Assembly (NCBI GenBank): GCA_042095835.1
Contig: JBELML010000058.1
Location: 1 to 35,788 of the forward strand
Length of the DNA stretch: 35,788 nucleotides
Direction of reading: 5' to 3'
From: DATFKA01 sp042095835
Lineage (GTDB): Bacteria; Bacteroidota; Bacteroidia; Chitinophagales; Saprospiraceae
The notes under the pieces were generated by a model, which worked only from the letters and a program-made list of their open reading frames with translations, was not told the origin of the DNA and did not search any database. This document shows positions 25,115 to 33,632 of this stretch, in pieces. The position numbers and the translations under genes were made by a program. The stretch's first letter is position 1; the number at the start of each line of letters is the position of its first letter.

Positions 25115-25126
25115 AAATAAAATAAA

Positions 25127-25190
25127 GTTGGGGAATAATGCTAAACGCTCCAAGGCTCCACTCCTCAACCTAATAAATATAATTCCCAAC
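25127..25190. repeat. Long dyad between dapA and rpsF
   Basis: GTTGGGGAAT (25127-25136) is complementary to ATTCCCAAC (25182-25190) with one bulged G; the loop is about 45 bases. It may help to end dapA transcription, but no T-run follows. Confidence 0.4.
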
Positions 25191-25196
25191 CCACAC

Positions 25197-25227
25197 TTGG
25201 ACTTCACCAAAATTTATCCTACCTTTG
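25197..25227 (+). promoter_or_regulatory. Promoter of the rpsF-rpsR-rplI operon
   Basis: TTG (25197-25199), 20 bases, then TACCTTTG (25220-25227) match the Bacteroidota consensus exactly. Transcription should start about 7 bases later, close to the rpsF start at 25244. Confidence 0.85.
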
Positions 25228-25243
25228 CAGCCGCTTTAAAATA

Positions 25244-25765
25244 ATGTCTGAACCAATGAAGAATTACGAAATTACATTTATCGTAGACCCAGTGCTGTCA
25301 GGGGATGAAATCAAAGCGACAGCTCAGACGTATGTTGATCTATTGACAGCCGAAGGTTGTACGATTGTCCATACCGACGAAATGGGTTTGCGCCAACTAG
25401 CGTATCCAATTAACAAACGTACATCCGGCGTTTATTACAGTATCGAATTTACTACACTTACCGGCGAGATGATCTCTAAGGTAGAACTCGCACTTCGTCG
25501 TGATGAGCGCATCATGCGTTTCCTCACTGTTAAACTAGACAAGTACGGTGTGAAGTATAATGAAGATAAGCGTAATGGACTTATCGGAAAACGTCGTACA
25601 GAAGAGGAGAGCAAAAAGGATAGTAAGGGCTCTAAAAAAGATGCTCCCAAACGTAGGGAAAATCGTCCAGCTCCAAAACCTAAAACTACTCCGGCTCCTA
25701 AGCCTACTACGACCACTTCTGCTCCAACCGAAACAGCTGCCGCAGTAGCTGAAGAAGAGGAGTAA
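25244..25765 (+). CDS. rpsF: 30S ribosomal protein S6 with long C-terminal tail
   Basis: S6 binds 16S rRNA with S18 in the platform of the small subunit. Residues 5-100 are a standard S6 fold: NYEITFIVDPVLS, ADG-type turn replaced by TAEGCTIV, LAYPINKRTSGVYYSIEF and RDERIMRFLTVKL. The protein is 173 residues, longer than the usual 95-135. The extra tail is a charged Lys/Glu segment, then a Pro/Lys/Thr/Ala-rich repeat, and four glutamates at the end. The start may be 25244 or the second ATG at 25256. It is first in an operon with rpsR and rplI, and is preceded by a consensus promoter. Confidence 0.96.
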   Translation: MSEPMKNYEITFIVDPVLSGDEIKATAQTYVDLLTAEGCTIVHTDEMGLRQLAYPINKRTSGVYYSIEFTTLTGEMISKVELALRRDERIMRFLTVKLDKYGVKYNEDKRNGLIGKRRTEEESKKDSKGSKKDAPKRRENRPAPKPKTTPAPKPTTTTSAPTETAAAVAEEEE

Positions 25766-25790
25766 TTCTTAACCTTTAAAACAATAGATC

Positions 25791-26057
25791 ATGGCCAATA
25801 GAGATGATATAAAGTTTTTGAGTAATCCTAATATTGGATCACAACGCAAAAAATATTGCAGGTTCCGCAAATACGGTATCCGTCATATCGACTATAAAGA
25901 TCCTGACTTCTTGATCCAGTTTGTGAACAAGCAAGGTAAAATTCTCCCTCGTCGTATCACTGGTAACTCTTTGAAGTACCAACGTAAAGTTGCTATTGCG
26001 GTCAAGCGTGCACGCCACCTTGCAATGATGCCTTACGTGACAGATTTATTAAAATAG
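25791..26057 (+). CDS. rpsR: 30S ribosomal protein S18
   Basis: An 88-residue basic protein with the S18 signature: KKYCRFRKYGIRHIDYKD, LIQFVNKQGKILPRRITGNSLKYQRK, and AVKRARHLAMMPYV. It pairs with S6 on the small subunit platform. It lies 26 bases after rpsF and before rplI, the normal order. Length and sequence are ordinary. Confidence 0.97.
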   Translation: MANRDDIKFLSNPNIGSQRKKYCRFRKYGIRHIDYKDPDFLIQFVNKQGKILPRRITGNSLKYQRKVAIAVKRARHLAMMPYVTDLLK

Positions 26058-26098
26058 TTGTTAATCTCTAGCTTTTGCTAGTCTTAAATATTAGAGTC

Positions 26099-26545
26099 AT
26101 GCAAGTGATCCTTTTAAAAGATATCGAGAAGCTCGGCTACAAACATGATGTGGTCGATGTGAAGCCTGGATACGGAAGAAACTTCCTTATTCCACAGGGT
26201 TTCGCCAAAATCGCTAACAAATCAAATATGTCGGAGCTGGATGCCATCAAGCAGCAAGAAGCTGAGTTGGAAGCCGCAAATCTGGCAGAATACCAAGAAA
26301 TGGCCACTAAAATGGACGGGATCGTCCTCAAAATCGCTGCGAAAGCAGGGCAGAGTGGTAAAATCTTTGGTAGCGTTACGAATGTCCAAATTGCAGCCGC
26401 TCTCAAAGAGCAGTTAGATATGGATGTAGAAAGAAGAAAAATTCAGATCGATGAAGATGTGAAAGAGTTGGGTACCTACCACGCTCAAATCAATCTTCAC
26501 TCTGAAGTACAGCCAAAAATTGCCTTTGAGGTAGTGGCTGATTAA
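26099..26545 (+). CDS. rplI: 50S ribosomal protein L9
   Basis: L9 binds 23S rRNA with its N-terminal domain and reaches out from the L1 side. The N-terminus MQVILLKDIEKLGYKHDVVDVKPGYGRNFLIPQGFA is the family signature, which fixes the start at 26099; the open frame extends 8 codons further upstream without any L9 similarity. A long connecting helix with KQQEAELEAANLAEYQ and a C-terminal domain with GKIFGSVT follow, giving 148 residues, the usual length. It is the last gene of the operon, before a strong terminator. Confidence 0.97.
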   Translation: MQVILLKDIEKLGYKHDVVDVKPGYGRNFLIPQGFAKIANKSNMSELDAIKQQEAELEAANLAEYQEMATKMDGIVLKIAAKAGQSGKIFGSVTNVQIAAALKEQLDMDVERRKIQIDEDVKELGTYHAQINLHSEVQPKIAFEVVAD

Positions 26546-26571
26546 TCATTGATTGGTATAACTTTTAGGTT

Positions 26572-26609
26572 CAGGCCATATTTCGTCAGAAATATGGCCT
26601 GTTTATTTT
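26572..26609 (+). terminator. Rho-independent terminator of the rpsF operon
   Basis: CAGGCCATATTTC (26572-26584) and GAAATATGGCCTG (26589-26601) form a perfect 13-bp stem with a GTCA loop, followed by TTTATTTT. Confidence 0.9.
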
Positions 26610-26646
26610 GCCCCAGCCTTTTTCTCAATTAAAACAAATCCTATTG

Positions 26647-27054
26647 TTAGGTATTAAAAATAATTTGGTAAGATTTTGCCTGATCTATGATTCTATATTC
26701 TCCTGGAAGAATTGTGGTTTTTTTAATTTTTAAAGCTTGTTGGACTTCAGTTGGAATTGTAAACGATTCCTCAATCTTAAATTTATTAGAATTGAAATGT
26801 TTTTCTTCTGTGCAAGCTTTCAAAGAATCTTTAAAAAAATTAAAAACCAGATAATCGTCTTTTTTCAGACCTATAGTTACTACTACTTGATTACAATTGT
26901 TGAGTCGTTCTAATGGGGGATCAAGAATAATAGCACAAATGCCTTTTCCTTCACATTTTTTTGTAATTAATCCCAGTACAACATGAGCTTTAATCACCGG
27001 TGCTCTAAGCTGTTGGTTGATTTTTTTTCTAGAAAAGTTCTGCACGGCTACCAT
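26647..27054 (-). CDS. Small hypothetical protein after the outer-membrane receptor gene
   Basis: A 135-residue protein that I do not recognise, starting at MVAVQNFSRKK. The frame is open further upstream, but that part overlaps the receptor gene and its residues look random, so 27054 is preferred. It has strand-like segments (QVVVTIGLKKDDYLVFNFF), four cysteines, and no signal peptide. It lies about 60 bases downstream of the receptor gene on the same strand and may belong to that transcript. Confidence 0.55.
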   Translation of the reverse strand: MVAVQNFSRKKINQQLRAPVIKAHVVLGLITKKCEGKGICAIILDPPLERLNNCNQVVVTIGLKKDDYLVFNFFKDSLKACTEEKHFNSNKFKIEESFTIPTEVQQALKIKKTTILPGEYRIIDQAKSYQIIFNT

Positions 27055-27112
27055 GATTTTTATTTTAAACCTGTTACCTAATCTGTGTTTTGTGGTAAAA
27101 TGATATTTGTCT

Positions 27113-29779
27113 TTATAACCTGAGGTTGACAGTGAAAAGTAAATAGCGATTAATAATTTCAAACTGTTGCATATTTCTAGAGGTTGGAGTTACGAAATTG
27201 TTTTCATAGGAATTCAGATTAAAAAGATTTCTTGCTCTTAAGCTGAATTCATATTTTTTATTTTTCGATTTATATCGAATATCTGCATCAGCAAAATGAA
27301 ATAAATGGGCTCTATCCATTGTATTGGGGGGCTCAAATAATTCATTCCTGATTTGAATCATTAGAGCCGAAGAGAGTCGAAAGTCCAAATCGAGAAAGTG
27401 AAGTTTATTGTATAGTTTAACTTTCTCTCGATTTTGTATCACACTTTCTGTTATTGTCGTGCCAATATGAAAATTGAAAAAACCTTTGAACGCAGATCGA
27501 CTTTCTAAACTATAGGTGCGGTTAATCTGACTAATATCAACCAAATCATCACCATTAATTTGATTTTGAAAATGACTTCGATTATAATTAAACTGCGCTT
27601 TCAGGTTCAATTTAAACTTTGGGACATATCGATCAAGCTCAGCCTTTAGGTTATATTGATTTCTGTTTTTGAGTAGTATTTTATCCCAATACATATAATT
27701 TGGTTGGATGATAAAATAATTACCCAGGTACATTGGATCATGATTAAAGAAAATAGTTGCATTTCCCTGTGTTTTAGTCCCCCAATTGCCAAAAGTATAT
27801 TTTCCAATAAGGGTATGACCACTAAATTGAAAAGAATTTGGGCCTCCTCTTGATATAGTGTGGAGGTTGGTCATCATATAATTGGGCAATAGGTCAAAGC
27901 TGGAAGCATCTCTATTTTGGAAACTATAAAGTATTTCAATTAGATGCGCGTCATTGGGTTCGTATTTAATCTCTGCGGCTGGTCGGATGGTCAACAAAGA
28001 GTATTCTTGCACTAAAGTCTCTCTTTCTAGTTGATATTCAGCATGGCGTAGTATTGTGGCAAAAGCAAAAGAGATTTTACCTTTTTGGTAGCGTGTACGA
28101 TACCTTAAAAACTGATCAGTAACCTCATAGATTTGATTATTAGAGAATGCTGAATACGGAAGATTCTGACCATTATCCACAAACTGTAAATGACTCTGAA
28201 TTTTGTCTTTTTGCAAATTACTTCCTAAGTTAAAATTATGGTTAAAGCCCTTGTGGTCTATGATATATTGCAACTCTAAACCAATAAAGCTGTTTAAGTT
28301 TCTACTATTTTGAAGCAAGCTATCACTACTAAGAGGTCTATTTACTATTAACCCTGGTGGAAATCCATTAATTCGGTAAAGCTGCGGTTGCTGGCCGTTT
28401 AGATATCTTCCTTTGAGTTGGAGTGCTTTGTTCTTTTTTATCCGTTTTGAATAGATAAAATTAATGTCTGTATGCTGTTGGATGGATTGGAGCCTTTCTT
28501 CCAAATTAATTTTATTGAACAGCTTATCGGCTCTAATTCTAGAAGAATTGAAAACTTGCTTCCCTTGTAGTTCTATTTTAGATTGCTCCGAAAATTTAAA
28601 TTCTGCATCTATTTTTGAAGTGATGTTTTGAGTTTGTTCAATTGCCCGATAGTCATTTCGTAAAGCTATATTGGAAAATTCGCTAAAGTACTCCCTTAAA
28701 GTAGAATTGTTAAAGTGTATTTCATCAAGTTTTCCAAAAACTAGACTTTTTATTTTTAAATCTTTAATTGGCTTATAAAGACTATTCAGAGAAAAGAAGG
28801 ATGGTCGGTTTAAATTCGCTCTCTCATCACTTAGTGGAGCCTGTTCTCTAACTATTGAAACAAACGGTTGAGTACTTACATCCTCTCCAGGAAGTGACCT
28901 GTTATTGTATAAAAGATTCGCAATGTTACCCGTCGGATCTTTTCCAATATTACTGGTATTCGAAAAAGCAAAATGTTTTGTATACTTTTTTATCGAAATT
29001 AGGTTAAGCTGATGGTCATATCTTGATAATTCAGGACTAAGCCCCAATTTCATATCCCCCGTAAGAGGTAGACGTTTATCTTTTTTGATTGTTAGGTTGA
29101 GAGCTACTTTATCACTGTCTTCAACACCCTTTAATATCTCATTTTCAGAAAAATGATTCAGAACTTGGACTTTGTCGATGTACCCTGATCGTAAATTTTT
29201 AGTAAGAATACTGTAGCCTTGCTCAAAGAGATTATCTCCATCGATCATTACAGTTTCAACGCTTTTTCCTTTCACACTGATATTTCCACCTTCAGAGACT
29301 TCAATGCCAGGTATTTTTTTGAGCAGATCTTCTACCACAATTTCTGTGCCGTCGGCATATGCTTCGGGATTTATTATTAAAGTGTCTTTATTTTTTTTAA
29401 ATTTTATATGTGTGCTTTCTATGACAAATTCATCCAACTTAAAGGATTGGCTCCTCATGATGAAGTTGAAATGGTATCTAGAAGCGCTTGGGACGATAGA
29501 GATAGCTCGTTGCTGATCCGCATATCCAAGCCTGGAGGAAAGTAATAAATAGTCACCAGCCAGAACCGGATCTATAGTATAATAACCTTCCGTATTGGTA
29601 GAGGCCGAGTTGATGATTTCTATACCATCAGCACTTTTTAGAATCACTAATGCATAAGGTATAGGTTTCCCAAGACTATCGTTCACTACACCATGAATGA
29701 TGTTTTGTGCTTGGAGAGAGATTTGGCTGCCAATTAAGGCAACCAATATTAGATATTTCCTAAAAATTGAATTCATCAT
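27113..29779 (-). CDS. Outer-membrane beta-barrel protein, TonB-receptor-like
   Basis: An 888-residue outer-membrane protein. A signal peptide (MMNSIFRKYLILVALIG, ending SLQAQ) is followed by a carboxypeptidase-regulatory-like domain (IIHGVVNDSLGKPIPYALVIL ... GYYTIDPV, about 27-105). Then comes a plug domain (LLKKIPGIEVSEGGNISVKGK ... VMIDGDNLF, about 150-240). The rest is a long beta-barrel rich in aromatic residues and Asn, of the type called outer-membrane beta-barrel family protein 3. No SusC motif or neighbouring SusD is present, so polysaccharide uptake is unlikely. It lies 11 bases after the GLPGLI-family gene, a common pairing in Bacteroidota. Its ligand is unknown. Confidence 0.85.
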   Translation of the reverse strand: MMNSIFRKYLILVALIGSQISLQAQNIIHGVVNDSLGKPIPYALVILKSADGIEIINSASTNTEGYYTIDPVLAGDYLLLSSRLGYADQQRAISIVPSASRYHFNFIMRSQSFKLDEFVIESTHIKFKKNKDTLIINPEAYADGTEIVVEDLLKKIPGIEVSEGGNISVKGKSVETVMIDGDNLFEQGYSILTKNLRSGYIDKVQVLNHFSENEILKGVEDSDKVALNLTIKKDKRLPLTGDMKLGLSPELSRYDHQLNLISIKKYTKHFAFSNTSNIGKDPTGNIANLLYNNRSLPGEDVSTQPFVSIVREQAPLSDERANLNRPSFFSLNSLYKPIKDLKIKSLVFGKLDEIHFNNSTLREYFSEFSNIALRNDYRAIEQTQNITSKIDAEFKFSEQSKIELQGKQVFNSSRIRADKLFNKINLEERLQSIQQHTDINFIYSKRIKKNKALQLKGRYLNGQQPQLYRINGFPPGLIVNRPLSSDSLLQNSRNLNSFIGLELQYIIDHKGFNHNFNLGSNLQKDKIQSHLQFVDNGQNLPYSAFSNNQIYEVTDQFLRYRTRYQKGKISFAFATILRHAEYQLERETLVQEYSLLTIRPAAEIKYEPNDAHLIEILYSFQNRDASSFDLLPNYMMTNLHTISRGGPNSFQFSGHTLIGKYTFGNWGTKTQGNATIFFNHDPMYLGNYFIIQPNYMYWDKILLKNRNQYNLKAELDRYVPKFKLNLKAQFNYNRSHFQNQINGDDLVDISQINRTYSLESRSAFKGFFNFHIGTTITESVIQNREKVKLYNKLHFLDLDFRLSSALMIQIRNELFEPPNTMDRAHLFHFADADIRYKSKNKKYEFSLRARNLFNLNSYENNFVTPTSRNMQQFEIINRYLLFTVNLRL

Positions 29780-29790
29780 TACTTAAAATT

Positions 29791-30594
29791 TTAATCAAAG
29801 CCGTAATCAATCTCCAATCCTGAAGTCTTGGTTATAGATGTGACTTTTACATTCGAACCTCTTGGTAGTCTAGATTTTAAGTAGGCAACGTAGTTTTCTG
29901 CTGTTCTATCCTCAATAGCTAGGTAGGTTTGGAGAGAAATCTCTTCTCCAGAACTAGGCTTACTCAATACGTGCTCATGCGGCGTGGGATAGGCTAATGA
30001 ACTTATTGCGAATGCTACCTGATTGCTTTCATCTGATACTTCAATAATTAGTCCAGGTAATCCGTGTAATTTCCATGGGCCAATCGAGCTTGGTATGCTT
30101 CTATCGAACCATGCAATGTAAGTCCTACCTCGAAAAGTGCTTTCTGCTTTTTGGCAATTAAATCGCCCAATGGATCTAAATTCTTCTTTTAAGACCCACT
30201 GTATCTTAGCATCGGAATCGACAACAATAAATGGTTTTTTCTTTCCCTCATCCAGAGCAATTCGCCGCTCATATATGAGCTGCTGCTTATGATTTGTGTA
30301 AATAGGGTAGCCTTGGCCATCTGAAAAACTAATTTCCTTGGTTACGACTATACCATAATCATCGTCTTCAATTTGTGCATCTCCACTAGTACGTCTTTCG
30401 TACGAGATGTTATTGTACAAACTTACTTGTTGATCTAAGTTTATATGCAGGGTTACCGAGTCCAGTTGAGGGGCTTCAGTTGCATCAAATTGGTGATAAT
30501 ATTGATAAGAAGCAAAGAGTTGTGCTTTTGGTGCTTGAGCATAGCTTGTTCCAAAAAAAACGGAAAAAGCTAGCAGCGTAATTATATGTTTCAT
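29791..30594 (-). CDS. GLPGLI family exported protein
   Basis: The namesake motif GLPGLI is present at about 186-191 in WKLHGLPGLIIEVSD, with the family's usual context: FDRSIPSSIGPWKLHG before it, and AWF just upstream. The N-terminus MKHIITLLAFSVFFGTSYAQA is a signal peptide. The family has no known enzymatic function. The gene lies between a small secreted protein gene and the barrel receptor gene, all on the minus strand with gaps of about 10 bases, so the genes should form one operon. Location is periplasm or outer membrane by inference. Confidence 0.92.
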   Translation of the reverse strand: MKHIITLLAFSVFFGTSYAQAPKAQLFASYQYYHQFDATEAPQLDSVTLHINLDQQVSLYNNISYERRTSGDAQIEDDDYGIVVTKEISFSDGQGYPIYTNHKQQLIYERRIALDEGKKKPFIVVDSDAKIQWVLKEEFRSIGRFNCQKAESTFRGRTYIAWFDRSIPSSIGPWKLHGLPGLIIEVSDESNQVAFAISSLAYPTPHEHVLSKPSSGEEISLQTYLAIEDRTAENYVAYLKSRLPRGSNVKVTSITKTSGLEIDYGFD

Positions 30595-30603
30595 AGTCTT
30601 CTT

Positions 30604-30891
30604 TTAGAAAATTTTATCAAGAAATAATAATACCTTAACCTTGGAGCATTGCCACCAGCTTAAATCATCAAACGTTATCTCATGCTCAATCTTTGTCCCA
30701 TCTTCTAATTTGACTTTATAAGTGACGGTACAACTTTTAAATTCTTCTACTTCTGCCTCAGCTTTTGCTGGAGTATTTAGAGTATTAGGTGCCTCAGTTG
30801 GCTCTGTTAACTTTTTTATAGGCGTGTGGTTGGTTGCTTGTCCAACGTTCATGCTGAACATGAATAAAAAGGCGAATAAGTAAAATTTCAT
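30604..30891 (-). CDS. Small secreted protein with C-x27-C pair, paralogue A
   Basis: A 95-residue protein with a signal peptide (MKFYLFAFLFMFSMNVGQA), a Pro/Thr/Ala/Glu-rich linker, and a compact end holding CTVTYKVKLEDGTK and WWQCSK. C54 and C82 are separated by 27 residues, the same spacing as in the neighbouring 98-residue protein, and the first cysteine is followed by T plus a hydrophobic residue in both. They look like diverged duplicates. It is 9 bases before the GLPGLI gene, so it is probably co-expressed. Function unknown. Confidence 0.7.
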   Translation of the reverse strand: MKFYLFAFLFMFSMNVGQATNHTPIKKLTEPTEAPNTLNTPAKAEAEVEEFKSCTVTYKVKLEDGTKIEHEITFDDLSWWQCSKVKVLLFLDKIF

Positions 30892-31030
30892 TGTTAAAGA
30901 TTTTGTAATACTTCAACCGAAGTATTCTAGTGATTAAATAAATTGAATCGCATCTATGGGAATTGGCCTCAAGCAAAGGCATAACCGTTTCACTTGCTAG
31001 CCCTACTTGAGGCAATTTGTGACAGAGGCC

Positions 31031-31327
31031 TTACATGAGTGCTTTGATAGCAGCCGTTACAAGGTCCTTACAGCTCATGTTGATGGTGTTTTCAACAATT
31101 ACTACTTTTTTAGATCCATCTGGAAGTGTAATAGTTGTTTTGGTTTTTATTGTGCAGGTTTCTTCATCAAATTCCATTGCAGCGGCAGCAGCAGATGTAT
31201 TTGCACCATCCTGAACGAACAATAGTTCTTCAGCTGTATTAGATGAATGGTTTGAAGCGATTACACTGTTTGCGAACGTAAATACACCGAATGAGCAAAA
31301 CAAAGCGAACAAAATAACCTTTTTCAT
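31031..31327 (-). CDS. Small secreted protein with C-x27-C pair, paralogue B
   Basis: A 98-residue protein: signal peptide (MKKVILFALFCSFGVFTFANS), an Ala-rich linker (SAAAAAMEF), then CTIKTKTTITLPDGSKK and MSCKDLV. C58 and C86 are 27 residues apart, as in the adjacent paralogue. A disulfide in the periplasm or outside the cell is likely. It opens the run toward the GLPGLI and receptor genes but is separated from paralogue A by 139 bases. Function unknown. Confidence 0.7.
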   Translation of the reverse strand: MKKVILFALFCSFGVFTFANSVIASNHSSNTAEELLFVQDGANTSAAAAAMEFDEETCTIKTKTTITLPDGSKKVVIVENTINMSCKDLVTAAIKALM

Positions 31328-31715
31328 AATGTAAAATTTTAATGGTTAATAAAAGTGGTTAATTCTTATGCTATGTCTTCAACTATCCCAATAGTAAATC
31401 TTCCTGGATTACCCAGGTTTTGTATCGTAGGCACCTTGTTGCAAAAGGGTGTATCTTTCCCTTTTTTCCGAGATACTTTTTTCCTTTATGCTAACAGCAT
31501 TATTTTCTAGTGTGGTAGGTTGCCCTTTTTTCCTTTCGTTCCTTACAAATCTAGGCGCTTCTCTGCGTTAAGTCCTTATTAAGATTTGTGGATTATACAA
31601 GTGTAGATTTTTAATTTTTTGACTTATTATTTATCTAAATAATTGATTTTCATGTTTGTATAGGATTTTTTTTAGGCCTATTTTGGTGTGTTTATGTTTT
31701 TAAATTGTTCTTTAG

Positions 31716-31811
31716 TTAAATACCAAGGATGTCATTCTCAGTATTTTTTGTAGTTGTTTCAAAAGGGTTCCAGCCTCCCATGAGGGAGATTAATAATAGA
31801 ATAGCATTCAT
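31716..31811 (-). CDS. Possible 31-residue hydrophobic peptide
   Basis: The frame starts MNAILLLISLMGGWNPF and ends in TENDILGI. The hydrophobic start looks like a signal or membrane segment. A TACATTTG box (31855-31862) lies 44 bases upstream. It stands on the same strand as the small secreted protein genes. Short frames like this occur by chance in AT-rich DNA, so the call is weak. Confidence 0.3.
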   Translation of the reverse strand: MNAILLLISLMGGWNPFETTTKNTENDILGI

Positions 31812-31854
31812 GATTTTAATTTTTTAAGTGAAAACTTTGTTAATGATTACATTA

Positions 31855-31862
31855 CAAATGTA
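31855..31862 (-). promoter_or_regulatory. Candidate -7 element before the small peptide frame
   Basis: On the minus strand TACATTTG fits TAnnTTTG. No TTG is found 20 bases upstream; the nearest is about 26 bases away. Confidence 0.35.
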
Positions 31863-32096
31863 GGGGGAGTGGCAGGCGATTGAGTTATCAAAAAAATGGC
31901 GATTACCGAAAGAAGAAAAAAGAAGAAATGTATTATTATCTACCAAAAAGATTGATTTTCAGGCTTTTAATCAGGCGTCTTTCCTAGGTATTTCTCAATT
32001 TATAGCCAATAGTTATTTTGATAATTTCTTTATTTGCCATATATTTATTGGTAAATATTTGATTTTCTCCTTGTTTACCTAGTTATTTTAGAAGAA

Positions 32097-33629
32097 ATGA
32101 ACAAACTACTAGAACTTGTACGCATTATCAATCGTAATAAAGTAAAAACCATTGAAGTTGTCGGAAGCCTTCCGCCCCGTAAGACCTTGGTTCAGGATTT
32201 TTATGAAAAGCTCAGCTCAGGTGAGATTACAAATGATGAAGAAGCTGCCGCTTATTTTTATCAAAGTGATCCAGATGAGCGCAACTTTAAAGAGTTAAAA
32301 AGACGTCTCACCGAACGACTTTACAACACTACCTTTTTTATAGATCTCAATCAAGCTAAGTACGATGGGATGCGAAAAGCCTACTATTCAAGTTGGCGTG
32401 AGCTCGCTGTCGCAAAGATTTTACTAGGCAAAGGGGCTTATACCAATACAAAGCATTTACTCAAAAAAATCCTCCGTACTGCCTTAAAGTATAATTTTTC
32501 TTTACTTGTCCTAGAAACCACCCGACAATTGAGAGGTTATCATAGTTCAATAGAATTTGATTATAAGCAATTTCAATACTATAATCAAATACACCTTGAG
32601 TACACCGAAATCTATCACGCTGAATCCAAGGCTGAGAGTTATTATGGTATCATTCAAAATCTATACTATGGAAATAAGAAAAAAGACCTAGCTGAAATTA
32701 ATGGCTTGGCTGTAGACTTCCTTGTAGAGCTAGAACCGCTCGTTGCTAAGTTTGATAGCTATCGCTTGCATCTATGTTATTACTATATCCAGGTCAATCG
32801 AGCACAAGTAAATGGTGAAATAGAGGAAGTAATTCGTGTGGCCTCAAAAGCTGTGGATTATTTCTCCTCCGAAAAATCTTTCTCTATGAATGGCCTTATT
32901 ATTTTTAGTAATCTCTTATCTCAGGCATATTGGCAAAAAAGAGATTTTATAAGTGCTGAAGATTTTATTTCTAGATCATTGAAATATGCTGATGAAGGGA
33001 GTATTAATTGGAATACTCAGCATAATTTATTGTTCCTCATCCAGCTCCACTCCAACTCTTACCAGAGAGCCTATGAAATATTGAATAGGATCATTAAGCA
33101 TAAAAGCTTTCAAGGCTTACTCCAATATCGACAAGAAATATGGAAGCTTTACGAAGCCTACATGAATTATTTGATTTGTATGGGCAAGGTAGATGGTGTG
33201 ACCCTTAGTAAATATAAAATCAATAAGTTTTTGAATGAGGTACCATTGTTTTCGAGAGATAAACAAATGCGCAATATTCCAGTTCTTGTGATTCAGATTC
33301 TTTTCCTTTTACTATACAAGCGTTATGATCAAGCAATCGACAGGATGGAGGCGATTAGTCAGTACTGCTATCGACACCTCAAAAAGGATGAGACTTACCG
33401 AAGCAATTGTTTCATTCGTATGCTGCTCAAGATCATCGAATCAGACTTTCACCAAGCAGGAGCCCGAAGGAGGGCATCGGAGTTAAAGCAGAAATTATCA
33501 AATGTTTCCTTTGATAATACTCAAACTGCTTACGAAACAGAGATTATTCCCTACGAGGCTCTGTGGGAACTAGCACTAGAGTCACTAGAAAATAAGTTTT
33601 GGAAGCCTAAAAAGCGCATAGAATTATAA
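32097..33629 (+). CDS. Helical-repeat hypothetical protein
   Basis: A 510-residue, almost wholly helical protein. Repeated pairs of helices with Tyr, Leu and Ala at regular positions (for example LLSQAYWQKRDFISAEDFISRSLKYADEG and NSYQRAYEILNRIIKH) point to a tetratricopeptide-like superhelix, a protein-interaction scaffold. There is no signal peptide or membrane segment, so it is probably cytoplasmic. The first 100 residues (VRIINRNKVKTIEVVG ... FKELKRRLTERLYNTTFF) look like a separate domain. It is divergent from the small secreted protein genes and convergent with the metallopeptidase gene 3 bases away. I do not recognise a family or function. Confidence 0.7.
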   Translation: MNKLLELVRIINRNKVKTIEVVGSLPPRKTLVQDFYEKLSSGEITNDEEAAAYFYQSDPDERNFKELKRRLTERLYNTTFFIDLNQAKYDGMRKAYYSSWRELAVAKILLGKGAYTNTKHLLKKILRTALKYNFSLLVLETTRQLRGYHSSIEFDYKQFQYYNQIHLEYTEIYHAESKAESYYGIIQNLYYGNKKKDLAEINGLAVDFLVELEPLVAKFDSYRLHLCYYYIQVNRAQVNGEIEEVIRVASKAVDYFSSEKSFSMNGLIIFSNLLSQAYWQKRDFISAEDFISRSLKYADEGSINWNTQHNLLFLIQLHSNSYQRAYEILNRIIKHKSFQGLLQYRQEIWKLYEAYMNYLICMGKVDGVTLSKYKINKFLNEVPLFSRDKQMRNIPVLVIQILFLLLYKRYDQAIDRMEAISQYCYRHLKKDETYRSNCFIRMLLKIIESDFHQAGARRRASELKQKLSNVSFDNTQTAYETEIIPYEALWELALESLENKFWKPKKRIEL

Positions 33630-33632
33630 TTT

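Larger units (their letters stand above)
31328..32096. other. Long AT-rich intergenic region
   Basis: Between divergent genes, 769 bases hold no large gene. On the minus strand there is a 31-codon frame (31716-31811) with a -7 box upstream. A further TAGATTTG box on the minus strand at 31546-31553 could serve paralogue B, although no TTG lies at the right distance. Polypyrimidine tracts (about 31450-31540) are prominent but I see no stable RNA fold. Confidence 0.5.

Noticed and set aside
30794..31015. A 73-residue minus-strand frame between the two small secreted proteins
   Set aside because: It overlaps the signal-peptide part of paralogue A in another frame and lacks any feature of its own.
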